From Oegoconia quadripuncta (Eukaryota; Arthropoda; Insecta; Lepidoptera; Autostichidae): a DNA stretch of 64,000 bases. The notes beneath the pieces are model-generated. The model was not told the origin of the DNA and made no database searches. It saw nothing but the letters and a program-made list of their open reading frames with translations. The first letter of the stretch is position 1; each line of letters starts with the position of its first letter. The translations under genes were made by a program, and so were the position numbers. Shown here in pieces: positions 20,461 to 31,974 of this stretch. The stretch spans positions 1,674,001-1,738,000 of the forward strand of contig OX438744.1 in the NCBI GenBank assembly GCA_949316235.1, read 5' to 3'.

Positions 20461-20877
20461 ATAGAAAAACTCCACTTAGACAGCATGAGAGTCAAAGCCT
20501 TACGTGGAGAAATCCCAATAAAAAGATGGCATAAACAAGGAGCCCCGTCTACTTCAACCGCTTATGATGCAACCCCATCAACTTCAACCGCTAATGAACC
20601 GCAGATTAATCAGCCAGGCTGCAGTTTTGGCTTCCCGGATACAGGGGTAGCAGCTAGAAATGAGGCTGCTTTCAATGAGGCTGATGTCAATGAGGCTATG
20701 GACAATGAGGCTGTTGTCAGGGAGGCTGCTTGCAATGAGGAGGAATTGGACTTAGCTGTTTCGGCACCTGCTTATAGTAAATATAATGAATTACAACTCA
20801 GTACATATTTAGACTCCCAAGGGGTTCCCTTGATGCTGAATTTCAGATTAAAAGTACCGATACCTTATAGACTATAG
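20461..20877 (+). CDS. Putative acidic exon of an unknown gene
   Basis: An acceptor-like ttcactttcag precedes a 139-codon open frame from 20461 (IEKLHLDSMRVKALRGEIPI...). It contains two STSTA-type repeats and a run of NEA repeats (NEAAFNEADVNEAMDNEA) and ends at TAG 20878. Low-complexity acidic tails like this occur in nuclear proteins, but no family is recognised. A donor-like ata/gtaaat at 20776 would end the exon in phase 1, which matches the phase of the acidic exon at 22081; this pairing is inference. The upstream exons are unknown. It could instead be transposon-derived. Confidence 0.4.
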   Translation: MEKLHLDSMRVKALRGEIPIKRWHKQGAPSTSTAYDATPSTSTANEPQINQPGCSFGFPDTGVAARNEAAFNEADVNEAMDNEAVVREAACNEEELDLAVSAPAYSKYNELQLSTYLDSQGVPLMLNFRLKVPIPYRL

Positions 20878-20989
20878 TAAACTCAATACTACTCAAATCA
20901 TACTAAGTTTCATTTGAATTCATTCAGTAGTTTCGGAGTGTTGCGCTGCCAAAAACGACTTCACTGAATCAGCCACTACAAAGGAAAAT

Positions 20990-21360
20990 AATTTTATTGA
21001 AATGCTCGTATCTCTAGATATAGATATTTAATGATAATCACGCCGACCTTTTCGACACTTTTTTCATACAAACCCGAACGTATCTACTCGTAGTTTCCCT
21101 GCGCAAAAACTGCACAATGTTAAATATGTAATGTTATTCTAATGTTTGTCGTGATTACAAAAAAAACTACTGAACCGATTGCGCTGAAATTACAATGGGA
21201 CCGACTTGACGGTGTCCCCTTTCATTTACAACCACTTAATAATGAACCGCCAAATCACGGAGATACATTGTATACTGTATACTATACAATGAACATACAT
21301 TAAAAACAAACACAAACGGCCGAATGGAGAAAGAACCTCGTCCTTTTTGAAATCGGTTAA
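20990..21360. repeat. Probable dispersed non-coding repeat
   Basis: actactgaaccgattgcgct, gaccgacttgacggtg and cgtcctttttgaaatcgg have the look of non-autonomous elements common in moth introns. Related but not identical phrasing appears at 39060-39265. Only a weak call. Confidence 0.35.
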
Positions 21361-21451
21361 AAATTTAAAAAATATAGGCTCGTCCAAAAAAATTACAAAA
21401 TTACTTTTGTGTACCTACGAAAATGGACCTGTTACAGTTTTATTTATTTAT

Positions 21452-21565
21452 GTACCGGATGAGTTTTTGTACCGTAAGGAAAAAATAGGACATATTAGGC
21501 AAGTGACATTGAAGTCATTAGCATAGGTCTTAGAGCATGCTCTAAGGCATAGGTAGTTTTTTTTT
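21452..21565. repeat. Dispersed ~95-bp repeat, second copy
   Basis: taccggatgagtttttgtac, cataggtagttttttttttc, as at 7329-7424, with a small internal duplication around agagcatgctct. Confidence 0.6.
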
Positions 21566-22009
21566 TCAAAAAAGCGGGATTTGTAGGGGTTCTGTCATGC
21601 GAAATTTTTTTGGAACTCATATTTTATCCAAATTTTCTTTATTTTATTTAATTTAATTATGTAATTATGTGGAATAGGCTACAAACGCGACCATCAAATG
21701 ACAGAATTAACACTTTATTCGATGATGGTTTTGAAAATAAATACCTTCTATTTCACTTACCTAATATTGCGGCAAAAAAACACCGATTTATAAGTATAGT
21801 TAATATGATCAATTTTGAGTTTTGGCGTGAGGATTTAAAATACTCAATTTAATGACAGTAAGACCATTAACCATAATCTATATTTATGACTGGGAGTCCC
21901 ACCTAGCACCACAAGCCCATATTGTCAGAACTAGTGGGACTACAAGCAATGGTTGGTAAAGTCAAACCTAGTGAATATTTTTGATATGTATAGTATTTTT
22001 TATACTTAC

Positions 22010-22063
22010 GAGGGAAGGCCTATATAGCTGCAATGGGATGTTTACGGGTTGAGATGATGATAC
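22010..22063 (+). repeat. SINE-C 3' fragment
   Basis: gcaatgggatgtttacgggt, tgagatgatgat tail. Confidence 0.5.
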
Positions 22064-22080
22064 TAATTGTACAATTTCAG

Positions 22081-22172
22081 ACCCCATCTACAACATGGAA
22101 GAGTATGAAGAGGAGGAGGAGGATGATGAAGATGTGTTCATCGATATGAACATGCTGATGAATGGAAAGTAA
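22081..22172 (+). CDS. Putative terminal exon, acidic C-terminus
   Basis: After acceptor acaatttcag, two bases plus the frame PIYNMEEYEEEEEDDEDVFI, then DMNMLMNGK, end at TAA (22170-22172). The acid run and the intact frame suggest the C-terminal exon of a nuclear protein. It is phase-compatible with a donor at 20776. No family is recognised and chance cannot be excluded. Confidence 0.35.
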
Positions 22173-23639
22173 GCTTTAGTGAAGAACTACAGCAATAATA
22201 CCGTAAAGGTGTTACGACCGTTCATAAGATGAATCAGATAAGTTAGTATTACAAAAAAAAGTCAGTATACTCATATGTAATTTAAGTTTACCTGTATTAA
22301 AATTTCGAAAATAAGTCATACATTTTTCTTTGTATTGAACAATAAAAATCTGACAGTTTCTGTACTGTCTGCTATCTTCAGTCTGGTGTTTACTCATTGA
22401 TTTATGTCCCTCTGCTACTACTTCATTTATTCACAATCCTTTCAACGAGTTTTCGGTAGAAAGAGTAGGTAGGTTAGTCAGTTAACACGTTGGCGAACAC
22501 TGAACGCCTATAGACGTAATAACAATAAAACATTATTGTCTGGTTCAGTGTCCGTGAATGTGTTAAGCGCTTGACACTCCTATTTGTAAGAAATCTAATT
22601 AGGAATACGGAAGCTAGGAAGCGCTTATTACACCATCCAATTACTTAATGCAGAGACTAATTCTTCATACATTAATGGTTGAAGTAAGTATATTTGAAGT
22701 TATGGTTTGATTTTATTAAGAATTAGAATTTTGATAATAGCGAGAGACTTAATGAAGAGAAAATATTGTTCGATTTTTTTTTAATTAAATGTAATATTTT
22801 TAATATTTATATTGTTTTTAACGTTCAGAACCAAGCCTCCCAACAATGTATGCCGTATTAAGTTTCTACATTTAGAATGGAAGTGGACCTTGCAATCCAC
22901 TAAATCGGAATCTATCTGTTCGATTACACCTTCCTATTTCCTTCAAATAGCATAGTGTAATAAGCGCTTTAGGAAAACTTGTTCTTGACAGGCAAACTTG
23001 GTGGACAGCTGGTGGTCTGATAAGTGATAACAGAACAAATAACCTAACCAGCCACCTCAAATTGAATTTTTACACGATTTGTAAAAATCTTGACTGAATG
23101 TTGTCTGATTTACATGCAAATCGGAGACTGTGGCACTGCTGGGACGATGCATAGGTACTGATTTGAGTAGTCAGGAACATGTTCCCAAAATTCAACCCAT
23201 GGAATTTTTGAATTCTAAATATGTCAAAATTATGTGCCCATGTAGGTAATTAGTGTTTCCATTTATTTTTTGGTAATTTTCAGTGATTTTCGATAAAATT
23301 GTTGGCATTCTGAAGGAAACATCTAGCCAGTATTCTCACACCGAAACTGTACCTGCAGTTGCATGGATACGGTTTTTAATACAATATTTTATAGTTCTTT
23401 TTTTCGCATAATACTATTGGGATCACCTTTTTTCTCTGTTATTCAAACATTTGCCTTTACAATATCAGGCATTCTGAGAAGTTAATGCCTTGGTACCTTT
23501 ATATTAGTACAGGTACCTATATATTATTTTAGCCAATGTACGTACGAAGTTAAAATTGAAATACGTGACAGAAGCAGATATGTAGGTATTGGTGCTACAC
23601 ACTAATCAGCAAACTGACTAAAAACCTAGTCAGACAAAA
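22173..23639. other. Unassigned intergenic DNA
   Basis: 1.5 kb without a convincing exon on either strand. A sequence near 22500-22560 (ttaacacgttggcgaacact) and its loose inverse suggest an old inverted repeat. Otherwise nothing was seen. Confidence 0.35.
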
Positions 23640-23924
23640 ATACTAAGTGATTAATAATAATAATAATTTATTCTACACATCAATTTAATACATAAGGAAA
23701 CACACAATAGTTTCTACTTCTTGCCATCTGGTAAGCAGTCCAAGCCCTGCAAAAAAAAACTTGCTTTTAAAATTAATTTTGGACCGACAGGAAGCTGTGA
23801 TAAAAAAAACCTTTATTCGGAGAAAACAGTAAAGAACTTATCTATGTATAATAAATCTAATTAGGAACACTCCAATTAGAAAATCCGAAACTAGGAAGCG
23901 TTTATTCCATCCATATGTTGTCAA

Positions 23925-24158
23925 CATACCGAACATCCGCACTAAACTCTTTGCTTCATTATTTATAATGCGGACTGCTAAGGTATGGAACTCACTGCCC
24001 ACGTCGGTTTTTCCCGACACTTACAACCTTGGGATCTTCAAGTCTAGAGTGAATAGGCATTTACTGGGTGCGCGTAATACATCTTCGGCTACATCGTCAC
24101 TTTCCATCAGGTGAGATTGTGGTCAAACGCGAAACCAGTTTTTAATAAAAAAAAAATA
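23925..24158 (+). mobile_element. LINE-X 3' end
   Basis: accgaacatccgcactaaac, aggtatggaactcactgccc, caggtgagattgtggtcaaa and an A-run. Nearly the same copy is at 35028-35260. Confidence 0.75.
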
Positions 24159-24639
24159 TATATATATATGGCGATGTTCAACTGGGTTCGCTGTGTAGTC
24201 TATTATACTCGCATACTGAAACAATAAAGAGCCTTTGATGTTACGTGATTAATTAATGTTCATACTGTACAATACCACCACATGTATATTGTGAGATAAG
24301 GAAGTTCAATTGAGCAATTTCTCGTGTTTTTTTTGAGCTGGAACATTGGCTAATGCCTTTTCAGCCCTGTCTTTTTAACACGCTTTTATAACTTGGAACT
24401 AAGTGCTTTGAATAAAGCTTCGAAAGTTGGTCAATTCCATTTGCACAATGGTTGTGTGTTTTGAAAAGGCGCGTATGACTTCGTCGTTCCTGCCGAATTA
24501 GATGGCACGCAATTTTTTATGCTCGAAAAGAGATGAAAATCACTAGGAGCTAAGTTTAGAAAATCAAATGGGGGCTGCAATAACTGAAACCCAGCCGTTC
24601 AGGTACAATGGATAGGTGGCTAGTCAGCTATTTTATTTA

Positions 24640-24790
24640 GAACAGCCAGTGGAACACAATGCCATCAACATTATTGCTTAATGGCAGATTATGCAAGATG
24701 GTTGCATTTAAGAATGCCCTACCACCAACCCAACAGGTTAACATCAGGTGTGATCAAGGTCAAGTATGAACCCGTCGTGCATGAAAAAAA
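24640..24790 (+). repeat. Rearranged SINE-A fragments
   Basis: Short pieces of the SINE-A body (gccctaccaccaacc, aacatcaggtgtgatcaagg) in mixed order, ending in gcatgaaaaaaaa. Confidence 0.45.
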
Positions 24791-24791
24791 A

Positions 24792-24799
<8 letters not shown>

Positions 24800-24825
<26 letters not shown>

Positions 24826-25110
24826 TTTTTATATGAGAGGGCGGCAAACGAGCATGCGGGTCACCTGATGGAAAGCAATCACCGCCGCCCATGGACACCA
24901 GCAACACCAAAAGGGTCACAGATGCGTTGCCGGCCTTTGAGGAAGGTGTCCGTCCACCCCAGAATAAGTAGGGCAGCCTGAGCGATGAGGGATTCTCCAG
25001 CAGTGCTGGTACCCTCCTGGGGTACTAACTCTTTAAATACCGCTACCATTCTGGAGAGAGACTGGAAGGTGGGCCTCCGGCGCCCTCGCTCACCGGACGA
25101 AGCGCAGGTT
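24800..25110 (-). mobile_element. LINE 3' end, 5'-truncated
   Basis: A long T-run at 24797-24825 (poly(A) on -) is followed by ggcaaacgagcatgcgggtc, acctgatggaaagcaatcac and gaggaaggtgtccgtccacc. It ends about ten bases short of the NDUFA1 stop codon. Confidence 0.6.
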
Positions 25111-25120
25111 TTTTTGTAAA

Positions 25121-25153
25121 CTATGTTGTGTACATGTAAGGAGGTGGAAAGAA
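25121..25153 (-). CDS. NDUFA1: NDUFA1, candidate last exon
   Basis: On -, acceptor ttcctgttgcag is followed by an 11-codon frame FFPPPYMYTT and TAG. It is in phase 0 with the exon at 25208-25294 and gives a total of 72 residues, the usual family length. The residues do not resemble the typical GL..IPD ending, and the exon abuts a LINE, so it is less certain than the other two exons; a different terminal exon is possible. Confidence 0.45.
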   Translation of the reverse strand, partial: FFPPPYMYTT

Positions 25154-25207
25154 CTGCAACAGGAAGTGTATGTTAGACCATGAATAGGCAAGTACAAAAC
25201 GTCTTAC

Positions 25208-25294
25208 ATTGACTTTATATGCACTGCCTGTGAGTCTGTAGTCACGTTGGTATAAGTGCCGCTGCCAGCGATCAACGAGGGTGCGTTTGTAATG
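25208..25294 (-). CDS. NDUFA1: NDUFA1, middle exon
   Basis: On -, acceptor gttgcag then 29 codons, HYKRTLVDRWQRHLYQRDYR and LTGSAYKVN, ending at a gtaaga donor. This is the matrix/membrane-proximal segment of the complex I MWFE subunit (R..D.RW....YQRD.RLTG..YK.N). Phase 0 at both ends joins it to either first exon (26054-26152 or 27326-27424). Confidence 0.78.
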
Positions 25295-26053
25295 CTGCAA
25301 CAGACGAAGATTTATTTAATTACCCATATATTATATTATATTGTGTAATATCGATGTGATTTAGTTTATATTTTACAGTCAGTATACATATTTTACTATA
25401 ATAATTGTGTGTGTGAGAATTGAAGGCCACTTTGTTAAATTCTTTTGAAAATATGCTTACGATTCAGTGAACATAATAAAAGAATTGAGAAAATTGGAAG
25501 TAAATTTTGTGAAAGTTAAATGTCTGTTTCCAAGAGTTAGCAAAGTTTGATAAAAAAAATACATCCCTTGATTTTAATAATCTTACAATGTAACTGTAAC
25601 ACATTATTAAAACTTTTATAAATTGGTTAAGCAGTTATCTAGCTTTTAACACAGTTAAATTAATCAATATTTCAACACACTTATAACAATTATGTAGTCC
25701 CAAACTATGCAAAGCTTCTACTAAGACTACTAGAAAACGGATTAACATATATTTATGAAACATCCATGTATCGGGGCTAAATGTTTGCGGGATTCAAACT
25801 GGTCTCTATCCATCCACTACACCAATCGGTCGTCGGTTGGTTTATCTGGGTGACATAATAATCACAGTCTCTTGGAGGGTTTTCTAACTTTTCAATTTAC
25901 TTTTTTGTGTTGGCAGCTACTCCAAAAACTTTTTTATACATTTCATTTGAATTTTGAACATAAAATAAATATTAGTTATCTATGGTTAATTTTTTTAGCC
26001 ACTGAAGTTTGTAGCAAGGTGTTATCTAATAATGTTGTTTAGTCTCAACTTAC

Positions 26054-26152
26054 ATTGCCTAGAACCAGGTTGTGAATGTGGTATAATCCCCACCCAGGTA
26101 GTCCAATTCCTGCTGTGATGATTAGGAAACTGGGAAGAATTTCGTACCACAT
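26054..26152 (-). CDS. NDUFA1: NDUFA1 (complex I MWFE subunit), first exon A
   Basis: On -, ATG at 26152 opens MWYEILPSFLIITAGIGLPG, then WGLYHIHNLVLGN and a gtaagt donor (33 codons, phase 0). The MW.EILP start and a single transmembrane helix ending in YIH/YHIH are diagnostic of NDUFA1, a small supernumerary subunit anchored in the membrane arm of mitochondrial complex I and required for its assembly. The family is about 70 residues, which fits three small exons here. Start choice is certain because the MW motif is at the N-terminus. Confidence 0.85.
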
Positions 26153-26451
26153 ATTTGTATTCGATTATCGCGTAAAAACCAACCCAAATATCTTTACCAC
26201 TCGAAAACTGACAGAGGACCAAGTGTTGCCGATCATTGATTTTGAATTTTACCAAAAGGATAAATCGAAAACTGGTGCTGGTATGTATTTTTTTAAACTT
26301 TTGGAGTAAATGTAAACTGTTCTTGATATTCATACGTCACCCCAGCCGAACCTCAACTCAATCAAACACAGATCACAGCGAGGTTCTATAATACGGGCCC
26401 AGGCCTTCTTGGCATAAAGATTGAGAATCCAAAACGAAACTTGCTGGTTCG

Positions 26452-26705
26452 ATTCTCTTGACTTCAATCACACCTGATAAGCAGATGCGTGCGTACCCGG
26501 TTCCCAAATTGACATATTTAAGGGACTGGCTGTCTTATCTCAAACAGCCGGAACACAGTGTTCCTTGACAGATTAAGATAAGATGGTGATAGCTAGCCAG
26601 GCGGACATTTGAAAATGCCCTTTCATAACCAAACGAGTGCGAAATAATTATATCCTGCTCGGAATCGAAACAGTGACCTCCATTTTATAAACCATAAAGA
26701 GGCGG
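26452..26705 (-). repeat. Diverged SINE-A copy
   Basis: Reverse of the SINE-A tail (cttgacttcaatcacacctg), the gtgatagctagccaggcgga body and a degraded head ending aaagaggcggtgg. Lies between the two NDUFA1 first exons. Confidence 0.7.
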
Positions 26706-26789
26706 TGGAACTTAGATAATAAAGCAATTGCATAAGAATATCTTAGAATAGTAATGAATTCATCACCTACATACTCTACATCAACAGCC

Positions 26790-26905
26790 CTTTGTCATCA
26801 TAATGAGGCACAGCCTTTTCTCACTATGGGAGCATATTTTTAACCAAGCGATTGGTGTCAGACTAGTGGCCATATACATTGTAGTCTTTGGTGGCCACTT
26901 GACTT
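26790..26905 (-). repeat. Fragment of the 5S-headed SINE
   Basis: On - it reads ggccactagtctgacacc..., then ctcccatagtgaga, aaggctg, matching the body of the element at 41148-41440. Confidence 0.5.
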
Positions 26906-27325
26906 AACGCCGCGTTCAATTGAAAACAACTGGACGGGACCGACTATGACCGACCGTGCCCTACGAAACACGAAAACACTCGAATGAAAATGCCACCATC
27001 ACCCATCCTAAGACTGACGGCGCCTTCGTTAATCGAAAGCGAATATGACTAACTACGAATGTAAACGCATACTAAATTATGTCAAAACATGGTTGGTTAT
27101 GCAATCAAAGGTGGTTGGTGGAAGGAGAAGGAGGAAGAAAAGATGGAAGGTGAAACAATCCAGCACGCACACTCTTTTTCTGGAAAGATCTAAGTACATT
27201 TTCCGCAGTGCCGCAGTATAACTACAGACGACAGAATGTGTTGTTTTTAAGGACTGGTGATTAACTCATAGCATCTAATATTTCTTGCTCCGTGAGATAG
27301 TGAAATAGAAAGTTGTATTAATTAC

Positions 27326-27424
27326 ATTTCCCAGTACGAGGTAGTGGATCCCATATAAAGCTAATCCTGGTAATCCAATTGATGCGGTGATAATAAAGTA
27401 AGCCGGCAAGATATTAAACCACAT
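27326..27424 (-). CDS. NDUFA1: NDUFA1 alternative or duplicated first exon B
   Basis: On -, ATG at 27424 opens MWFNILPAYFIITASIGLPG, then LALYGIHYLVLGN and a gtaatt donor, exactly 33 codons in phase 0 like exon A, 1.27 kb upstream of it. Amino acids are conserved (MW..ILP..., IITA.IGLPG, LVLGN) while third positions differ widely, suggesting an old, selected duplicate. No second copy of the downstream exons was found between 26160 and 27320, so it may splice to the exon at 25294 as an alternative first exon, or be a remnant of a duplicated gene. Confidence 0.7.
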
Positions 27425-27691
27425 AATAAAATATATTTAGATCAGTTAACTTTAACTTTATTTAATTTATGGCAATCGGTCCTAAGACGAATTTGTATGA
27501 AATCCGCTGACTGCGTCAAATGTCAAAATATAACTTTTTTGTTTAGATGGCCTGGCCATCCTCCTTAGTCTTTTCAAATGTTGTGAAAAAGGCTGTGATA
27601 AAACAATAAAGGTACATATAGACATGCTACAAAGCATGCTTTGCTTGTTCTGTACATTGAGCATTACATAAATCTAAGGTGACCAAAGGTG

Positions 27692-27828
27692 TCGATTCGG
27701 ATGTATACCACCTAAACTAAAACCAGTTTTAAAGTAGTACTGTCTCTTTCTCTCTGGAACAGTACGATGCAACGGCACCACTCCAAAACTGGTTTTAGTT
27801 TAGTTTAGTCGGTGTACATCAGAATCGA
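27692..27828. mobile_element. Palindromic MITE P (copy 2)
   Basis: cctaaactaaaaccagtttt and aaaactggttttagtttagt arms; the flanks cgattcggatgta and tacatcagaatcg extend the inverted repeat. The core is inverted relative to the copy at 15183. Confidence 0.75.
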
Positions 27829-28002
27829 TACCAATACATATCTTTTTATAGCTAAGCTACGTAAAATAAATTGACTGTAAACTACGGCTCAGAAAGTAGT
27901 ACTTATGACATATTCATTTGGTGTTTCATTTCATTACTCAATGCAAATAATTTAATATTTTTTTTATATTTGGCAACATTAGATATTATCGGGTCATCAA
28001 AG

Positions 28003-28167
28003 ATGGCAGACGTACCGATCGACTGCGAGTTCCCCGTTTGGGGATTATTACCGAAAAAAGAAACGTCTGTGGTCTCTTTTCTGAGTAAAAATCCAAACTA
28101 CGATGGCAGGGACACTGTTATTGCAATTTTCGATTCCGGCGTGGACCCTGCTGCCTCTGGACTCAAG
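28003..28167 (+). CDS. TPP2: TPP2 exon 1
   Basis: 55 codons from the start Met, containing the catalytic Asp (FDSGVDP). Donor gtaaaa at 28168; ends in phase 0. Confidence 0.92.
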
Positions 28168-31100
28168 GTAAAAAAAATGTCTTGTCATGAAATTGTTTGG
28201 TTACATTTATTTTCGAGTATCGGGTCGATATCAGCAGTTGCTCTGGTTTTAGGTGACGACTACGGGTGAGACGAAGGTTATAGAAAGGTTTGACTGCAGC
28301 GGTTGTGGCGATGTGGACACAAGTACCGTGATCCGTAAGGTTGTTGACGGATGCATTACCGGCCTGACGGGGCGTAAATTGAAAGTAAGTTTTCTCCTAT
28401 CTCTGTAAAATCATCTATAATCAACTCATTTACTACCGTGATTGCATTTGATCCTTCTACTTCACACCTAGCGTATAAAGTTATTGAACACTGTCAGCTG
28501 TGATGAGTAGGTGTTAATTTGTAAGGTCATTGACTCTAGACCTGTCAGTTTCAGCTGTTTTTCGCATATTGTTCTAAAATTATTTTATTGGCATCTGTTA
28601 TTTATCCCTGTCACTATATAGTCATTCACAAGGACAATTTTTGTGGAAATATTGATAAGATTGTCGATAGGGAGACCATTTTTCAATTTTTTTTGCCTCA
28701 GTGCACGCTTAACCAACATCCTATCTGGAAGATGTATGTTTCCTTGTCCTTAGACATATGCAAACATTTGTGAGCTAGGCAGTGTGTGTCACTGTCATGT
28801 AGTGATGACTGTCTATCATTATAGATTAATAGGTGAGCAGCAGGATGCTGATGGGTCTAACTCTAAGATAGTGTTTAAAAAAAAAGTAAAATTTGGATGT
28901 ATGTATGTATGTAAGATAGTGTTTAAAAATAAAGTCAAATTTGGATGGCTGTGTTTGTTTTTTCGCTCAGATACCAGAGACATGGAAAAATCCAACAGGG
29001 GCATGGCGTGTTGGAGTCCTCCATCCATTTAGTCTGTATCCGACAAAACTGAAGGAGCGAGTACAGGAGCACCGCAAGGAACACCTGTGGGATGTGGGAC
29101 ACAAACCGGCCTTTGCAGAAGCTAATAAACAGTTGCAAGACTTTGAAACTGATGTTGGTGAGTGATCAAGTACTTTTAAATAAAATGTTTGGGATTGATG
29201 TAGGCAAATGATTGCGTTGCACCTTGACTTTCGACCTAGCTCATCAAAGACAATTATTATTAGTGCAAACCTCATCTACTGGTAGCTTGTATCTTTAAGG
29301 TCTGCCTGGAAGAGATCGCTGTTAGCGATAAGGCCGCCTTTTTGTGCGATTAATGATATACACTGTATTCTTTGTGTAGCTTTTGTTAATTGTGCAATAA
29401 AGAGTGTTTGATTGATTGATTGACAATCCAAAAATATATTCTGTGTTTATACAACTATGGACTACTTAAAACTGATGTACAATTTCATCTTACATCAGTA
29501 TCCAAGACCTCCACTCTAAGCCCAGAGGACAAGATCCAGAAGGAAGAGTTAGAAGCCAGGGTGGAAGTGCTTCAGGCTGCAGAGAAGAAATTCACAGATG
29601 TGGGGCCCACATATGACTGTGTGTTGTTCCATGATGGCTCTGTGTGGAGGTAAGTGGTCAAACCAGAGATTATCCACGAAATATATAGATACAGTAAGCT
29701 GAATGTTCTTGTTAGTGGAGGAACTGTGAGGAAGAAAAAACGTTTTCTTGATTTATCATAATTATGTTTTGTATTTTTTCATGTTCCAAGTTTTAACTAA
29801 TTTTGAAGCCTGGTCACAATACCATTGTGTTAGAATTGTTTAAATAAATGAAAATGCGTGATCATCTATCACATATAAAATAATAGTAGGTAATGACTTT
29901 ATTTTAACTTGTTTTTTTTTTAAGAGCGTGTATTGACACGTCTGAAATTGGCGACCTCTCCTCAAGCCCACTGTTGGGCGAGTTCACCTCCACACACGAC
30001 CACGCCCACCTAACGGCCCTTGACGAGATGACGGTCAGCATTAACGTACACGATGACGGATTGACTCTAGAGGTGGTTGGGATGTGCTGTGAGTAGCAAT
30101 TTGATTGATTTTTGAGATTACGTCTATGGCCTAACTACAGACATGCGCGCACGCCCTTACTCGTGCTTGGGCAGGTTAGAGTACAGTTTTGTTTGTTACA
30201 TTAAAGGGGAAAGGTTAGCATGTCTGATGGAAATTGGTTAACCCGTTTCGAAGATTTGTAGCTTTTACTTGGTTTATCTAGACGATATAATTTGTTTTCT
30301 CGAAGTTTTCTAAATACAACATGTCGCCCGGAAAAAACAAAATATGTTGTTGGCTTTTTGATTTTGAAATACTCTCGTTATTTCCATAATTAATCACTCA
30401 ATATCTCTTCCAGCGACCCACGGCACTCATGTAGCAGCTATAGCATCGGGTTACTTCCCCGATGAGCCAGATAAGAACGGAGTGGCCCCTGGCGCTAAGA
30501 TCATCTCCTTGACGATAGGTGACAGCCGCCTTGGCTCTATGGAGACCGGCACGGCTCTAGTGCGAGCTTGCATTAAGGTTATGGAGCTGTCGAAGCGGAT
30601 GAAGATTGATGTGATTAATATGAGCTATGGAGAGCACGCCCATTGGTCTAATGCGGGGTATGTATTAATACTTTTATTCACTATCGTATTGTAAATTCAT
30701 TCAGTTTTAGTATATGTCACTTTCTGAACAAACGAGTCATCCAGCGGGTCCACCTTGCCCCTTCAAAAATCTCCGAGTCTTTCTTATTTGCTTAAAGCAT
30801 TAATATGATAGCCACTTTCTATTTTATGTCATTGTAGAGAGACTACGGATCATGTTCATAAACATATAACATCCGAATTCGGCACTCAGGCTAATGTCTT
30901 AATCTACAATGACATGAGATCAGAGGCTAGGCAAGGCTATTATGAAAGGACATGGCTAAATAGAAGTATGGACGACCGCCCAACAAAGCATAAACATTGT
31001 ACATAGTAATATGTAATGCTGAATAGTTGTATATTGATATTTCAGAGGGCAAAAGTTTCATGTCGTTACAATCCTGAAAATAAAATCATAGAAACTCCTG

Positions 31101-31940
31101 TGTCAGTAGATATGAACACAACTAAAATATTTTGCTATGAACTTTTAGCAGCGATTGGATCATTTGAATAGATTAACAATGAATTTACCACATGTTCCGA
31201 ATGTTTCGACTATTTTTGGTTTTAAGTTTGGCATTATTCAAGAAATCAGATTAAGGCAATTTAATAAGTCAACGTTTTGAGATGTAGTGAGATACAAATA
31301 TGAGTAATATAATAATTGATACAGTATACTTCAGCTACGCTTGTAATGGTGTCGTTCTTTTAAGCTGATACTCATTGGTGGGTTTGGGTTTTTTATTTAT
31401 TTATAGCCTTGTATCAGAAATAAGCCTATTAATACATTTATTGTTTTTCTTAAACTACGATGACCTGCTCTGTGTGCCTTCGGGCAAAGGCCTCCCCCAT
31501 TCTTCTCCATTCTTCCTTGTCATACACTAATCTGCTCCAAGTCTTGGTCTTTCCAGCCATTTCTTTGATTTCATCCGCCCATCTTTTAAATTGCCTACCC
31601 CTGTTTCTTTTATGGCCTCTAGGCTGCCATAGTGTTACAATTTTGCTCCATTTATCTCCTCCTCTTAAAGTATGGCCAGCCCACTTCCATTTTAGCTGTT
31701 TTGTTTTGTATGTGACGTCAGCTACCCCTGTTTTGTCTCTCAAATTCTTAATACTTATTTTGTCAATTCTTCTTTTCTTTATGATACTCCTTTCCATGGC
31801 TCTCTGCGTAACACTTAATCTTTTGCATTGTGCTTTGGTGAGTGCCCATGTTTGGCATCCATATGTGAAGATCGGTAGAATGCATGTGTTGAAGAGTTTT
31901 CTCTTGATATGCATGCTTGTTTGACTATTTTTCATGACTT

Positions 31941-31974
<34 letters not shown>

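Noticed and set aside
26022..26333. 103-codon minus frame as a separate gene
   Set aside because: It includes NDUFA1 exon 1 but runs out of frame and past the splice donor; replaced by the spliced model.
27871..28002. Upstream ATG extension of TPP2
   Set aside because: In frame, but the added residues are hydrophobic and AT-rich with no family match; homology starts at the Met at 28003.
28967..29275. Minus-strand frames over TPP2 exon 3
   Set aside because: Antisense of a coding exon; no motif.
31460..31924. 154-codon plus-strand frame
   Set aside because: Antisense to the RTE reverse transcriptase, which has the family motifs on -.
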